DNA from: Sphingopyxis panaciterrae
GTDB taxonomy: Bacteria; Pseudomonadota; Alphaproteobacteria; Sphingomonadales; Sphingomonadaceae
DNA: 64,000 nucleotides
Assembly: GCF_011762125.1 (NCBI RefSeq)
Contig: NZ_JAASQN010000005.1
Coordinates: 124,001 to 188,000, forward strand
Reading direction: 5' to 3'
Shown: positions 47,111-57,405 of the stretch, piece after piece
Position numbering within the stretch: the stretch's first letter is position 1
Layout: every line of letters starts with the position of its first letter
Notes under the pieces: model-generated
Told to the model about the DNA's origin: nothing
The model's input: only the letters and a program-made list of their open reading frames with translations
Database searches by the model: none
Translations under genes and position numbers: made by a program

Positions 47111-49945
47111 ATGACATCATCTTCCCTTCTTGCTGGCCATTTGCTGCGCACCACCGCGCTTGGACTTTCGATTGCGATCGCTGCAGCCGCGGCCCCGGCC
47201 TTTGCCCAGGACAGCGCGCCGCAGGACGCCGCCAGCGACGACAGCGGCGATGCGCCGATCATCGTCACCGCGCAGGGTCGTTCGCAGCTGTTGTCCGACG
47301 TTCCCGTCGCGATTTCGGCGGTCAGCGCCGAAACGCTGCAGAACAGCGGCGCGAACGACATCCGCCAATTGAACCAGGTCGCGCCTTCGCTGCTCGTGTC
47401 GTCGACCGGTAGCGAAGCCAATGGTTCGGCGCGTATCCGCGGCATCGGCACCGTCGGCGACAATCCGGGCCTCGAAAGCTCGGTCCCCGTCTTCATCGAC
47501 GGCGTCTATCGTTCGCGTTCGGGCATCGGGCTCAACGAACTCGGCGAAATCGAACGCGTCGAGGTCCAGCGCGGCCCGCAAGGCACGCTCGGCGGCCGCA
47601 ACTCGTCGGCGGGCCTGATCAGCATCTATTCGAAGAAGCCGTCGTTCGAATTCGGCGCGACGGGCGAAGCGACCTATGGCAACTACGACTATTGGCGCCT
47701 CGGCGGCAGCGTCACCGGCCCGATCACCGATACGATCGCCGCGCGCCTCGACGGCGTGTGGGTGAAGCGCGACGGTTTCTACAAGGACACGACGAACGAC
47801 ACCGACGTCAACAACCGCAACCGCTATTTCCTGCGCGGCCAGCTCTTGTTCGAACCGACCGACGCGCTGTCGATCCGGCTGATCGCCGACTATACCTATC
47901 GCAACGAGCGCTGCTGCGCGGCGACCTATATCGACAACAGCGTCAATCCGATGATCGGCAACCTCAACAATCCGAGCGCGCCCAACGCGCCGCCGACCGA
48001 CACGACCAACAATATCATCCGCGTTCTCACCGACCTTGGCCAGCCGCTCGGCGCGTTCAACCAGGGTTATGACCGCAATATCTCGGTCAGTCCCGGCCGC
48101 AGCTTTGCCGGCAAGACCAAGGATTACGGCTTTTCGGGCCAGATCGACTGGGATCTGGGCGGCGCGACGCTGACCTCGATCACCGGCTATCGCGAATATC
48201 GTTCGGGGCAGGCGGGCGACCTCGATTATGGTGCGGTCGACATCCTCTATCGCGCCGACAGCAAGGACGCCTATCGCCAGTTCCACACCTTCACCCAGGA
48301 ACTGCGCCTGCAGGGCGAAGCGTTCGACGGCAAGCTCGACTGGCTGGTCGGCGGCTTTTTCGCCAATGAAAAGCTGACCGTGCGCGACAATCTGCGCTTC
48401 GGCGAAGATTATGGCCGCTTTGCGGCATGCCGCCTCATCTCGGGCGCCGGTGCGCTTTCGGGGCTTTATTCGCCGAACAGCCCGTCATGCATCTTCCCCG
48501 GCGTCGGCCCGGCGACGATCCTCGGCGCGCTCGGCCCGGCCATCGGCGGCGACGTCGTCGCGAGCCTCGCGGCGCTCGACGGCATCAGCGATCGCGGCAG
48601 CATCAACGACGTCTATCGCCAGAACGGGCGCAACTGGGCGTTGTTCACCCACAATATCTTCCACATCACCGACAAGCTCGATTTCACCTTCGGCGTTCGC
48701 TACACCAACGACCGCAAGAAGTTCAGCGCGAGCTTCACCAACGACAACACGGCGTGCCAGTTCGTCCAGAGCCGGATGACCGACGACCTGACCAACCCCA
48801 GCGCGACCGTCCGCGGCGTCGCCGGCGGGCTGATCGGCCTTGCCTGCCAGGGCAATTCGACCGCCGAACTCGACGGCGTGTCGATCCGCGACAAGCGCAG
48901 CGAAGACGAATGGACCGGCACCGCGATCCTGTCGTACAAGCCGGTCGACGACCTGATGCTCTACGCCAGCTTCTCGCGCGGCTATAAGGCAGGCGGTTTC
49001 AACCTCGACCGTTCGGCACTCAAAAACCCGATCCAGCTCGTGAACGGCGTTCCGACGACGACCTTCGCCGCGGCGGGCGGGGCGCAGGCGCTGGTCGGCA
49101 ATCTGCAGTTCGACCCCGAACTGGTGAACAATTATGAACTGGGTGCGAAATATTCGACCGGTCCGTTCGGCGTCGGGCTGACCTTCTTCCGGTCGGACTT
49201 CAAGAATTTCCAGCTCAATACGTTCAACGGCAGCGTGTTCATCGTCCAGACGGTCAACGGCTGTTCGGCCGACCTGAATGGCGGCGACCGCGACCAGAGC
49301 AAATTCCCCGGCGCGCCCAATTTCAATGCCGGCGCGACGGGGAGCGGGGCCTGCAACCCCGACGATGTCAGCTGGGGCGTGCGCACCGAGGGCTTCGAAC
49401 TCGAAGCCTCGCTGGTCCCCGCACGCAGCTTCCGCATGACCGCCGGCCTTACCTATGCGAATACCAAATATCGCAGCAATCTGGTGGGCAACAAATCGGG
49501 CGCGCCGCTCGACCAGGCGCTGCGCCTGCTGCCGGGCAATAATCTGTCGAACGCGCCCGAACTGGTCGCCACCGGCAGCGTGACCTGGACCCCCGAAATC
49601 GGGAGCAGCGGGCTGACCGGCCTCGTCTATATCGATGGCCGCATGACCAGCGACTATAACACCGGCTCTGACCTGTTCCCGCAGAAGGCACAGGATGGCT
49701 ATGCTCTGTTCAACGCCCGCGTCGGCGTCCGCGGCCCCGACGAGAAATGGGGCATCGAGCTTTGGGCGCAGAATATCTTCAACAAAAACTACTCCCAGGT
49801 CGCGTTCAACTCGCCGTTCCAGGAAGGCGCCACGTCGACCACCGCTGCGTTCGCCGACCCGCAATATCCGGGCGGTCGCCAGATCTTCTCGCAGTTCCTT
49901 GCAGAACCGCGGACCTATGGCGTGACCCTGCGCGGCAAATTCTGA
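47111..49945 (+). CDS. TonB-dependent receptor
   Basis: 944 residues from the ATG at 47111, with GAGAGGAG upstream. The signal peptide ends FAQ near residue 33, followed by a TonB-box-like IIVTAQGR near 48 and the plug domain (SDVPVAISAVSAETLQNSG, GSARIRGIG, VEVQRGPQGTLGGRNSSAG). A 22-strand type barrel runs to the terminal TLRGKF, a C-terminal Phe signature. It imports large substrates such as siderophores or glycans across the outer membrane; specificity is unknown. It ends in a strong terminator. Confidence 0.95.
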   Translation: MTSSSLLAGHLLRTTALGLSIAIAAAAAPAFAQDSAPQDAASDDSGDAPIIVTAQGRSQLLSDVPVAISAVSAETLQNSGANDIRQLNQVAPSLLVSSTGSEANGSARIRGIGTVGDNPGLESSVPVFIDGVYRSRSGIGLNELGEIERVEVQRGPQGTLGGRNSSAGLISIYSKKPSFEFGATGEATYGNYDYWRLGGSVTGPITDTIAARLDGVWVKRDGFYKDTTNDTDVNNRNRYFLRGQLLFEPTDALSIRLIADYTYRNERCCAATYIDNSVNPMIGNLNNPSAPNAPPTDTTNNIIRVLTDLGQPLGAFNQGYDRNISVSPGRSFAGKTKDYGFSGQIDWDLGGATLTSITGYREYRSGQAGDLDYGAVDILYRADSKDAYRQFHTFTQELRLQGEAFDGKLDWLVGGFFANEKLTVRDNLRFGEDYGRFAACRLISGAGALSGLYSPNSPSCIFPGVGPATILGALGPAIGGDVVASLAALDGISDRGSINDVYRQNGRNWALFTHNIFHITDKLDFTFGVRYTNDRKKFSASFTNDNTACQFVQSRMTDDLTNPSATVRGVAGGLIGLACQGNSTAELDGVSIRDKRSEDEWTGTAILSYKPVDDLMLYASFSRGYKAGGFNLDRSALKNPIQLVNGVPTTTFAAAGGAQALVGNLQFDPELVNNYELGAKYSTGPFGVGLTFFRSDFKNFQLNTFNGSVFIVQTVNGCSADLNGGDRDQSKFPGAPNFNAGATGSGACNPDDVSWGVRTEGFELEASLVPARSFRMTAGLTYANTKYRSNLVGNKSGAPLDQALRLLPGNNLSNAPELVATGSVTWTPEIGSSGLTGLVYIDGRMTSDYNTGSDLFPQKAQDGYALFNARVGVRGPDEKWGIELWAQNIFNKNYSQVAFNSPFQEGATSTTAAFADPQYPGGRQIFSQFLAEPRTYGVTLRGKF

Positions 49946-49966
49946 TCGCGCAGGAAGCAACGGGAG

Positions 49967-50003
49967 CCGCCCGCTCACTCCGGTGAGCGGGCGGTTTCCT
50001 TTT
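49967..50003 (+). terminator. Rho-independent terminator after the TonB receptor gene
   Basis: CCGCCCGCTCAC, loop TCCG, GTGAGCGGGCGG, then TTTCCTTTT: a perfect 12-bp stem with a U-rich tail, 21 bp after the receptor stop. Confidence 0.9.
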
Positions 50004-50071
50004 GGGCGATATCCTTAGTACACCCGCCACGGGGATGGCCGATGACGGCCGGCAGTTACCCTTTGCTTCCT

Positions 50072-50164
50072 TGTCACCCGGACTTGATCCGGGGTGACGC
50101 CTGACGTCGAAAACTGCGGGTGCCTCCAAAAAGCGGGATCCCGGGTCAAGCCCGGGATGACGAA
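50072..50164. repeat. Dispersed palindromic intergenic repeat, copy F
   Basis: Left arm GTCACCCGGACTTGATCCGG, right arm GATCCCGGGTCAAGCCCGGG then ATGACG. The left arm is shortened, lacking the inner CCCGCTT but keeping GACGTCGAAAACTGCGGGTG. It is preceded by the shared GACGGCCGGCAGTTACC at 50044. It fills the gap between the TonB receptor terminator and the antiporter gene. Confidence 0.75.
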
Positions 50165-50296
50165 GGGTGGGCTGAACGGCGGATACGGGCATAGCCACCT
50201 GTGCATCCCAAATCGGGCATCCTCCACTGTCGTTCGCAATCGACATATGCACCTTCTTTCTGGAACCTTTCCCGCATCATGGCATAGGCTGATCGC

Positions 50297-52111
50297 ATGT
50301 TCGCGATCGAATCCCTGCTCGTCAAAATCGCCCTGATCGGGGTGATCGGCATCGGTGCCCAATGGGCCGCTTGGCGGACGGGCAAACCGGCGATCGCGCT
50401 GATGCTCGTGGCCGGCATCCTCGCGGGGCCGGTGCTGGGGCTGATCGATCCCGAGCGCGATTTCGGGAACTTGCGCGAGCCGATCATCAAGCTCGCGGTC
50501 GCGGTCATCCTGTTTGAAGGCGGGCTCAGCCTGAAGTTTCGCGAATTGCGCCACGCGGGAATCGCGGTGTTCATGCTCGTCTTTATCGGCGTGCCCGTCG
50601 GCTGGATACTCGGCACCGCAGCCGCTTATTACGGCGCCGGGCTGCCATTCGAGCTGGCGGCGCTGTTCGGCGGGATCATGGTGGTGACCGGACCGACGGT
50701 GATCATCCCGATGCTGCGATCACTCAATATCACGCCGCGCGTCAAGCATATGCTGAAATGGGAAGCGATCGTGAACGACCCGATCGGCGCCCTGCTAGCG
50801 GTTGGCATCTTTGCCTATATCACCCATGGCGGGGCGGAGGCGGATAGCATCGGGATTGTGACCGACGTCGTCGCAGCGAGCCTGCTCGCGGTGATCATCG
50901 GCAGCGCCGCGGGCTTTGCGCTGACCTTTGCCTTTCCGCGCGGCTGGGTGCCCGAATATCTGAAGGCGCCGGTGCTGCTGACGACGGTGATCGCGGTCTT
51001 CGTCCTGTCCGACCTGATCATGCACGAAACCGGACTGATTACCGTCACCGTGATGGGGGTGGTGATGGCGAACCGCGAAACCTATTCGAGCCACACGCTG
51101 ATGCGCTTCAAGGAGGACCTCACCGTCCTCCTCGTCTCGGGCGTCTTCATCATCCTGTCGGCGACGCTCGACTGGAGCGTGGTGCAGAATTTCCAGTTCC
51201 GCTTCCTGCTGTTCCTCATCTTGCTGCTGTTCGTCGTCCGGCCGCTGACGATCATGACCGCGCTGCTGTTCACGCGCATTCCGTTCAAGGAACGGCTGTT
51301 CGTCGCCTGGATCGCACCGCGCGGCATCGTCGCCGCGGCGGTCACCGGCCTGTTCGCGCTGCGCCTGTCCGATTATGGCGTGCCGGGCGCCGAGGCGCTG
51401 GTGCCCTTGTCCTTCGCCGTCGTCATCGCCACGATCTTCGCGCACGGCTTTACCGCCGCGCCGTTCGCGCGCTGGCTCGGACTCGACCGCGGCAAGGGCG
51501 AGGGCGTGTTGCTGGTCGGCGCGAACAGCTGGACGATCGCCTTCGCCGAATTCATCAAGGGGCAGGACCGCAAGATCCTGATCGCCGACCCGAGCCAGCT
51601 CGCGCTCCGCCGCGCGCGGCGCGCCGACGTGCCCGTCTATCACGGCGACATATTGGACGAGGTGCGCGAGGATCACCTCGACCTCGGCGAATATCAGCAA
51701 TTGATCGCGGCGACCGACAACGACGCCTATAATGCGCTGATCTGCAGCGAACTGGCGCCCGAGATCGGCCACGACCGGGTCAGCCGCACGGTCGGCGAAT
51801 CGCGCGCCGGCCACGTCCGGCGCGGACGCATCTTCACGCTCGCCGGCACCCCGATCGAGGAACAGCTCGACCGGTTGCAGGCGGGATGGACGTTCAGCCG
51901 CACCCGGATCACCGAAGTGTTCACCTATGCCGATTACGCGCAGCGGATGAAGGCGTCGGGCGGCGACAGCCTGGCGGTGGTCAAGCCATCGGGCGATCTG
52001 TTGATCTTTTCGACCGGGCACCGGCCCGGGGTCGAGGCGGGCGACACGATCTGGACCTTCGTTCCGCCCGATGTGCCGAAGCCGCGCAAGGCGGAGAGCG
52101 AAGCGGCCTAG
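50297..52111 (+). CDS. Cation:proton antiporter (CPA1/NhaP-like) with TrkA-N domain
   Basis: 604 residues. About 12 membrane segments span residues 1-395, including IKLAVAVILFEGGLSL and the acidic pair in WEAIVNDPIGALLA, typical of CPA antiporters. From about 400 a RCK/TrkA-N nucleotide-binding domain follows (GVLLVGANSWTIAFAEFIKG, then YHGDILDE), then a TrkA-C-like tail. It exchanges Na+ or K+ for H+ at the inner membrane, gated by nucleotide. Confidence 0.92.
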   Translation: MFAIESLLVKIALIGVIGIGAQWAAWRTGKPAIALMLVAGILAGPVLGLIDPERDFGNLREPIIKLAVAVILFEGGLSLKFRELRHAGIAVFMLVFIGVPVGWILGTAAAYYGAGLPFELAALFGGIMVVTGPTVIIPMLRSLNITPRVKHMLKWEAIVNDPIGALLAVGIFAYITHGGAEADSIGIVTDVVAASLLAVIIGSAAGFALTFAFPRGWVPEYLKAPVLLTTVIAVFVLSDLIMHETGLITVTVMGVVMANRETYSSHTLMRFKEDLTVLLVSGVFIILSATLDWSVVQNFQFRFLLFLILLLFVVRPLTIMTALLFTRIPFKERLFVAWIAPRGIVAAAVTGLFALRLSDYGVPGAEALVPLSFAVVIATIFAHGFTAAPFARWLGLDRGKGEGVLLVGANSWTIAFAEFIKGQDRKILIADPSQLALRRARRADVPVYHGDILDEVREDHLDLGEYQQLIAATDNDAYNALICSELAPEIGHDRVSRTVGESRAGHVRRGRIFTLAGTPIEEQLDRLQAGWTFSRTRITEVFTYADYAQRMKASGGDSLAVVKPSGDLLIFSTGHRPGVEAGDTIWTFVPPDVPKPRKAESEAA

Positions 52112-52112
52112 C

Positions 52113-52134
52113 CCCCTCCCGCTCGCGGGAGGGG
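52113..52134. terminator. Hairpin between convergent antiporter and holA genes
   Basis: CCCCTCCC, loop GCTCGC, GGGAGGGG, directly after the antiporter stop and 7 bp before the holA stop. It could act on both transcripts; the U-tract is lacking. Confidence 0.5.
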
Positions 52135-52141
52135 AAAGGGG

Positions 52142-53173
52142 TCAGCGCGCCCGCGCGGCCTGGTGGGCGATGTCGGTCATCAGCTTGCGGAACAGCACCG
52201 CGCCCGGGGTGCCCGAGGATTTCAACGCGCGTTCGCAATCGAGCAGGCGGCTCATCAGCCGCGCGACGCGCACCGAATCCCAGATGTGGAGCTGCGCGGT
52301 GACGGCATCGCGTTCTTTCCAGAACACGCCGCTGCTCTTCGCGGCGACGACAGTTGCGGGATGCGCCCCGGCGTCGACCTCGGCCCGCAGCCGCGCCAGC
52401 TGCATCGCCCGGATCGCGAGCGCGCGGATGATGCGGATTTCGGCCACCCCGACCGCCGCCGCGGTCGCGAGCATCGCGGGCAGATCGCGCACTTTGCCGC
52501 CGAGCGCGACGTTGATGCATTCGCTGACGTCCTCCTCGTGCGTCGCGGCGCCGAGCGCGGCGATATCGGCGGCCGCCACCTGTCGCTGCCGGTCGCGCCC
52601 GGCGTCGAGGTAGAGCGCCATCTTCTCGATCTCGCGGCGCATCAGCGCCTGGTCGCCCGAGACGAGATCGACGAGCAATTGCGCCTCGGCATTGGCGAGG
52701 CGGAGGCCCTGTTCTTCGGCCGCGGCCATCGCGATGCCGACGAGCGCGCGCCGGTCGGGCTGGTAACAGATGGCGGCGGCGGCGTTCGGCGACGCTTCGA
52801 CCAGCTTGACCAGTTTCGATTTGGCGGTGACCGTCGCGCCGGTCGCGATCACCGGATTGATCACCGTATCGGCGGCAAGCAGAGCCTCGACCGCCGCGAG
52901 ACTGTCGTCGCCACTGCCCGCGATTTCGAGCCGGATCACGCGCGCGGGCGAAAAGAGCGACATCGATGCCGCCTCGGCCGCGAGCAGCGACGGATCCTGC
53001 GCCAGCTGGGTGCCGGTGAGGTCGAGCCGTTCGGCCTCCTTGCCCGCGAGGCCGATCAGGTGGCCGGCGACCGCCGCCATCGTCGCTTCGTCGGGACCGG
53101 TCAGCAGCGTGAAGCGGACGGCGGGATCGAGGCGCGACAGGCGTTCGAGCTCGGCGGGTTTGACGGCCTTCAT
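52142..53173 (-). CDS. holA: DNA polymerase III subunit delta
   Basis: 343 residues. The N-terminal block LDPAVRFTLLTGPDEATMAA and later LAQDPSLLAAEAASMSLFSP match HolA, with the C-terminal helical domain after about 210 (LARLRAEVDAG). It is the clamp-loader subunit that opens the sliding clamp. Last gene of the DUF3576-leuS-lptE-holA operon, separated from lptE by a palindromic repeat. Confidence 0.9.
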   Translation of the reverse strand: MKAVKPAELERLSRLDPAVRFTLLTGPDEATMAAVAGHLIGLAGKEAERLDLTGTQLAQDPSLLAAEAASMSLFSPARVIRLEIAGSGDDSLAAVEALLAADTVINPVIATGATVTAKSKLVKLVEASPNAAAAICYQPDRRALVGIAMAAAEEQGLRLANAEAQLLVDLVSGDQALMRREIEKMALYLDAGRDRQRQVAAADIAALGAATHEEDVSECINVALGGKVRDLPAMLATAAAVGVAEIRIIRALAIRAMQLARLRAEVDAGAHPATVVAAKSSGVFWKERDAVTAQLHIWDSVRVARLMSRLLDCERALKSSGTPGAVLFRKLMTDIAHQAARAR

Positions 53174-53225
53174 CGCCGGCCGAGACCTGTGGGGATTGAG
53201 CTATTATTCGGCACTATCTTGCCCG

Positions 53226-53328
53226 TACCCCTGCGAAGGCAGGGGTCCATCTCCCCTGCTGTTGTCTTCCCGAACCGTTCGCCGGATTTCGCCACGGCGG
53301 GAGATGGGCCCCTGCCTTCGCAGGGGCG
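53226..53328. repeat. Long inverted repeat, second type, between lptE and holA
   Basis: Left arm CCCCTGCGAAGGCAGGGGTC continuing CATCTCCC, right arm GGGAGATGGG continuing CCCCTGCCTTCGCAGGGG, around about 45 bases. Each arm is itself a small palindrome. It interrupts the otherwise tightly packed leuS-lptE-holA genes. Confidence 0.75.
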
Positions 53329-53369
53329 CAGAGCCTGCGGGCGAGACGGAAATTGAACCCCCACTGACC

Positions 53370-53933
53370 TTAATGCGGGGGCGGCGTCGTTGCGGGCGCC
53401 CCCGTTGCCGGAGCCGCCGGGGCCGCGCCGCCGCGATTGGCGAAGACCGCGAGGCGCGCGACGATCTGGTCGGCGACGCCCGAGGCGAGTCGTTCGAGCG
53501 CCGAGCTTTCGGCGGCGATCGTCGCATATTCGCTGCCGACGACGTCGATCCCGGCGTCGGCGGCGGCGGTCGCATCGACCAGCACCTCGCCGCTCGCCGC
53601 GTCGACGAGTTGATAACGCGCGCGCAGGGTGCGACGTTCGCGCGTCACCGCATCGTCGGCGCGGACGCCGAAGCCGGTGATCGAATCCTCGAGCTTGACG
53701 TCGAGCCGCAGCCGCTTGCCCGGTCCGCGTCCGCCCTCGGTCGCGACGAAGCGATCGCGAAGCGCGTTGCGGACGAGCCAGCCCGAATGACCCTCGATCG
53801 GCGCGACGTCGATATCGGCGAGCACGGTCGCCACCGTCCCCTTGCTGCCATTGGCGTACAAGGGACGCAGGCCGCAGCCGCCGATGGTCAGCGAGGCGGC
53901 CACGAGGGCGGAGACAAGGATCGTGCGCATCAA
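53370..53933 (-). CDS. lptE: LPS assembly lipoprotein LptE
   Basis: 187 residues. Signal peptide with lipobox TIGG-C (Cys20) then GLRPLYA, the usual LptE opening. The rest fits the LptE fold ([38 protein letters not shown]), and the tail is rich in Ala, Pro and Thr. It plugs the LptD barrel that inserts LPS or an equivalent glycolipid in the outer membrane. It overlaps the leuS stop by 4 bp. Confidence 0.88.
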   Translation of the reverse strand: MMRTILVSALVAASLTIGGCGLRPLYANGSKGTVATVLADIDVAPIEGHSGWLVRNALRDRFVATEGGRGPGKRLRLDVKLEDSITGFGVRADDAVTRERRTLRARYQLVDAASGEVLVDATAAADAGIDVVGSEYATIAAESSALERLASGVADQIVARLAVFANRGGAAPAAPATGAPATTPPPH

Positions 53934-56479
53934 GATACGATATTCACCAAACGGTCGGGGACCACAATCACCTTCTTCGGCGCGCTACCTGCCAGCAGTT
54001 CGACGATTCGCGGACGCGCGAGCGCCGCGGCTTCCACCGCATCCTTGTCGAGGCCTTTGGCGAGCGTCATCGTATCGCGCAGCTTACCGGCGATCTGGAT
54101 GGCGATTGTCACCTCGTCATCGACGAGCAGTGCCGGATCGGCGGCGGGCCACGCGGCATCGGCGATCATCGCGGTGGTGCGCTGGCTGGCCGGCAGCGCC
54201 GCCCAGGCCTCTTCGGCGAGATGCGGCATCATCGGCGCGACGAGCAGGATCAAGGTCCGGCATGCCTCGGCGCGCGTCGCCGACGGCGGTGCCTTTTCGA
54301 TCTCGTTCGCCAGCGCGTGGATTTTCGCGACGGCCTTGTTGAAGCCCAAAGCCTCGACATCGGTCGCGACCCCGGCGATCGCCTGGTGGAGCTTGCGCGC
54401 AAGCGGCTTGTCTTCACCGCCGTCGCCGGCGTTTCCGGTGTCGCCGAAAATCCGCCACAGGCGCTGAACGAAGCGCCAGGCGCCTTCGATCCCCGCCTCG
54501 CTCCACGGCAGGTCGCGCTCGGGCGGGCTGTCGGAGAGCATGAACCAGCGTGCGGCGTCGGCGCCATATTGGTCGAGGATGGCGTCGGGATCGACGACAT
54601 TCTTCTTCGACTTCGACATCTTGATCACGCGGCCGACATCGACCGGCGCGCCGTCGGCGCTCAGCGTCGCACCATCGGCGGTGCGCGTCACCTCGTCGGG
54701 GGTGAAGAAAAGCGCGGCCTGGCCCTCGCCCTGTTCGCGGCTGTAGGTTTCGTGCGTCACCATCCCTTGTGTGAACAGGCTGGCGAAGGGCTCGGCGATG
54801 TCGATCATCCCCATCTTCTGCAGCGCACGCGTCCAGAAGCGCGCGTAGAGCAGATGGAGGATCGCATGCTCGATGCCGCCGATATACTGGTCGACGGGCA
54901 GCCAGCGGCGGATCACCTCGGGGTCGAAGGGCTGGTCCGGCGGCGAGCTGGCGAAGCGCAGGAAATACCAGGATGAATCGACGAAAGTGTCGAGCGTGTC
55001 GGTTTCGCGCACCGCGTCGCCGCCGCACGACGGGCAAGCGACATGCTTCCACGTCGGATGGCGGTCGAGCGGATTGCCGGGGGTCTTGAAATCGACATCC
55101 TCGGGCAGCACGACGGGCAGCTGGTCCTTGGGCACCGGCACCGTGCCGCACGCATCGCAGTGGATGAACGGGATCGGCGTGCCCCAATAGCGCTGGCGCG
55201 ACACGCCCCAGTCGCGCAGGCGCCATACAGTGGTGCCCTTGCCCCAGCCCTCATGCTCCGACCGCGCGATGACCGCCGCCTTCGCCTCGTCGATCGTCAT
55301 CCCGTCGAGGAAGTGGCTGTTCACCAGCTTGCCGGGGCCGGTGTAAGCTTCGGTCCCTGCGAAATGCTGCGCGGTTTCGTCGCCGTCGGCGATGACGCGG
55401 TGAACCTGCAGCCCATATTTATGCGCGAAGTCGAGGTCGCGCTGGTCGTGCGCCGGGCAGCCGAAGATCGCGCCGGTGCCATAATCCATCAGCACATAAT
55501 TCACGACCCAGACGGGCAGATGCCAGTTCGGGTCGAGCGGATGCTCGACCGCGATGCCGGTGTCGAAGCCCAGCTTTTCGGCGGTGTCGATCTGCTCGGC
55601 GGCGGTGCCCTGACGGCGGCATTCGGCGATGAAGGCCGTCAGTTCGGGCGAATCCTGCGCCAGTTTCTCGGCGAGCGGATGGTCGGGCGAGATCGCCGCG
55701 AAGCTGGCGCCGTAGAGCGTGTCGGGGCGCGTCGTGAAGACGTCGAAGCCGGTGCCGCCGCCCGCCAGTTTGAAGCTGAATTCAAGGCCCTGCGACTTGC
55801 CGATCCAGTTTTCCTGCATCAGCCGCACCTTGTCGGGCCAGCTGTCGAGGCTGCCCAGCCCGTCGAGCAATTCCTCGGCGAAGTCGGTGATCTTGAGGAA
55901 CCACTGCGACAATTTCTTCTTTTCGACCAGCGCTCCCGAGCGCCAGCCGCGGCCGTCGATCACCTGTTCGTTGGCGAGCACGGTCATGTCGACCGGATCC
56001 CAGTTGACATAGCTGTGCTTGCGCGTGACCAGCCCCGCCGCGAACAGGTCGAGGAACAGCGCCTGTTCCTGGCCGTAATAATCGGGCTCGCACGTCGCGA
56101 GCTCGCGGCTCCAGTCGATCGCGAGGCCAAGGCGTTTCAGCTGCGCGCGCATCGACGCGATATTGTCGCGCGTCCAGCCGCCGGGGTGGACGCCCTTTTC
56201 CATCGCCGCATTCTCGGCGGGCATGCCAAAGGCGTCCCAGCCCATCGGGTGGAGGACGTCGTGGCCGGTCATCGCCTTGAAGCGCGCGAGCACGTCGCCC
56301 ATCGCATAGTTGCGGACATGCCCCATATGGATGCGCCCCGACGGATAGGGGAACATCTCGAGGATATAGGCCTTGGGCCTTTCGCCGCTTTCCTTGGTGG
56401 CGAAGCTGTTCGCGGCGTCCCATGCGGCCTGCCAGCGAGCATCGGCGGCGAGGGCGCCGAAGCGCGGTTCGCGGGTCAT
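53930..56479 (-). CDS. leuS: Leucyl-tRNA synthetase
   Basis: 849 residues, class I aminoacyl-tRNA synthetase. The HIGH motif is HMGH at 51-54 within [13 protein letters not shown]; the KMSKS motif is [13 protein letters not shown] in the later third. The CP1 editing domain and a zinc-finger-like CDACGT and CPSCGG pair are present. It overlaps lptE and lies 170 bp downstream of the DUF3576 gene, the standard alphaproteobacterial order. Confidence 0.97.
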   Translation of the reverse strand: MTREPRFGALAADARWQAAWDAANSFATKESGERPKAYILEMFPYPSGRIHMGHVRNYAMGDVLARFKAMTGHDVLHPMGWDAFGMPAENAAMEKGVHPGGWTRDNIASMRAQLKRLGLAIDWSRELATCEPDYYGQEQALFLDLFAAGLVTRKHSYVNWDPVDMTVLANEQVIDGRGWRSGALVEKKKLSQWFLKITDFAEELLDGLGSLDSWPDKVRLMQENWIGKSQGLEFSFKLAGGGTGFDVFTTRPDTLYGASFAAISPDHPLAEKLAQDSPELTAFIAECRRQGTAAEQIDTAEKLGFDTGIAVEHPLDPNWHLPVWVVNYVLMDYGTGAIFGCPAHDQRDLDFAHKYGLQVHRVIADGDETAQHFAGTEAYTGPGKLVNSHFLDGMTIDEAKAAVIARSEHEGWGKGTTVWRLRDWGVSRQRYWGTPIPFIHCDACGTVPVPKDQLPVVLPEDVDFKTPGNPLDRHPTWKHVACPSCGGDAVRETDTLDTFVDSSWYFLRFASSPPDQPFDPEVIRRWLPVDQYIGGIEHAILHLLYARFWTRALQKMGMIDIAEPFASLFTQGMVTHETYSREQGEGQAALFFTPDEVTRTADGATLSADGAPVDVGRVIKMSKSKKNVVDPDAILDQYGADAARWFMLSDSPPERDLPWSEAGIEGAWRFVQRLWRIFGDTGNAGDGGEDKPLARKLHQAIAGVATDVEALGFNKAVAKIHALANEIEKAPPSATRAEACRTLILLVAPMMPHLAEEAWAALPASQRTTAMIADAAWPAADPALLVDDEVTIAIQIAGKLRDTMTLAKGLDKDAVEAAALARPRIVELLAGSAPKKVIVVPDRLVNIVS

Positions 56480-56615
56480 TTATCTGCTACCCCGTTTAGT
56501 CTGTCTACATGGTCGCCATCCCCGCCCTTCGACTGCCTTTGCAGGCGCTCAGGATAAACTTCAACCGAAGGTTGAAGGCCGCGATCTCGCCGGTGCATCA
56601 GATACCGAGGTCGAG

Positions 56616-56635
56616 ATCCCGGCCTTCGCCGGGAT
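56616..56635. repeat. Small GC-rich palindrome
   Basis: ATCCCGGCCTTCGCCGGGAT-type hairpin between the DUF3576 and leuS genes, followed by GACGG as in the longer dispersed repeats. A related copy is at 42150-42169. Possibly a half-element of the same family. Confidence 0.5.
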
Positions 56636-56649
56636 GACGGAATTGAATA

Positions 56650-57126
56650 TCAGCCTTCGATCGCGCCGCGGCGCAGGTCGCGGGCGCGGGTGAGGATGAT
56701 TTCCTCGAGCTTCTGCACCGTCGCCGCCTGGACCGGCGCATCGACCCAGGCGCCGCCCTGCGACACCTGGCGCGACGCGGCGACACGCAACGCATCGGCG
56801 CGCAGGTCGCGGTCGAGGATCGATACCGTCACCTTCAGCCGTTCGCCCGGATTGGCAGGGTTCGCATACCAGTCGGTGATGATGACGCCGCCCGACGAAT
56901 CGGCCTGGAGCAACGGCATGAACGACAGGGCGTCGAGCGATGCACGCCACAAATAGCTGTTGACACCGATCGTCGTCACCTGGCTCGCGGCCAGATCGGC
57001 GCGGGGCCGTTCCTTGCCGCCGCCGCAGGCCGCAAGGCCGAACGCCGCGACGCCGAGCAGCGCGAGCGTGGCCGAACGGCGACCGGGCGTGGCGCCGAAC
57101 GCGGCAGGGACGGAAAGCTTGGACAT
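56650..57126 (-). CDS. DUF3576 domain lipoprotein
   Basis: 158 residues from the ATG at 57126. Lipobox GLAA-C (Cys34). The mature part has IGVNSYLWRASLDALSFMPL and GGVIITDWYANPANPGERLK, the DUF3576 signature. The family regularly precedes leuS and lptE in alphaproteobacteria and probably has an envelope role. The frame extends upstream, but the lipoprotein signal fits this start. Confidence 0.88.
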   Translation of the reverse strand: MSKLSVPAAFGATPGRRSATLALLGVAAFGLAACGGGKERPRADLAASQVTTIGVNSYLWRASLDALSFMPLLQADSSGGVIITDWYANPANPGERLKVTVSILDRDLRADALRVAASRQVSQGGAWVDAPVQAATVQKLEEIILTRARDLRRGAIEG

Positions 57127-57405
57127 GCCGGAATACCTTATCTTGGGCGCCGCCAGCCACACAGAAACCCGGCCGCGCATACGGGAATTTCCAGCGTCTC
57201 TATCGCCCTTGCCGCCGTCCGGCAAGCGCGGCAATTGCGCGGCTGCCGCGGTTCATGCCCGGCTCAGACTGGCACGAAACTGTGGTCATCGCGCAACAAC
57301 ACCGGCGAAAAGCTCGGCGAATGCGATTAATCGCGGTGGAATCACTGGCAATATCGCCGAACACGTCCTATCTGCCGAATCAATTGGGGATGGAGTCGCA
57401 GAGCA

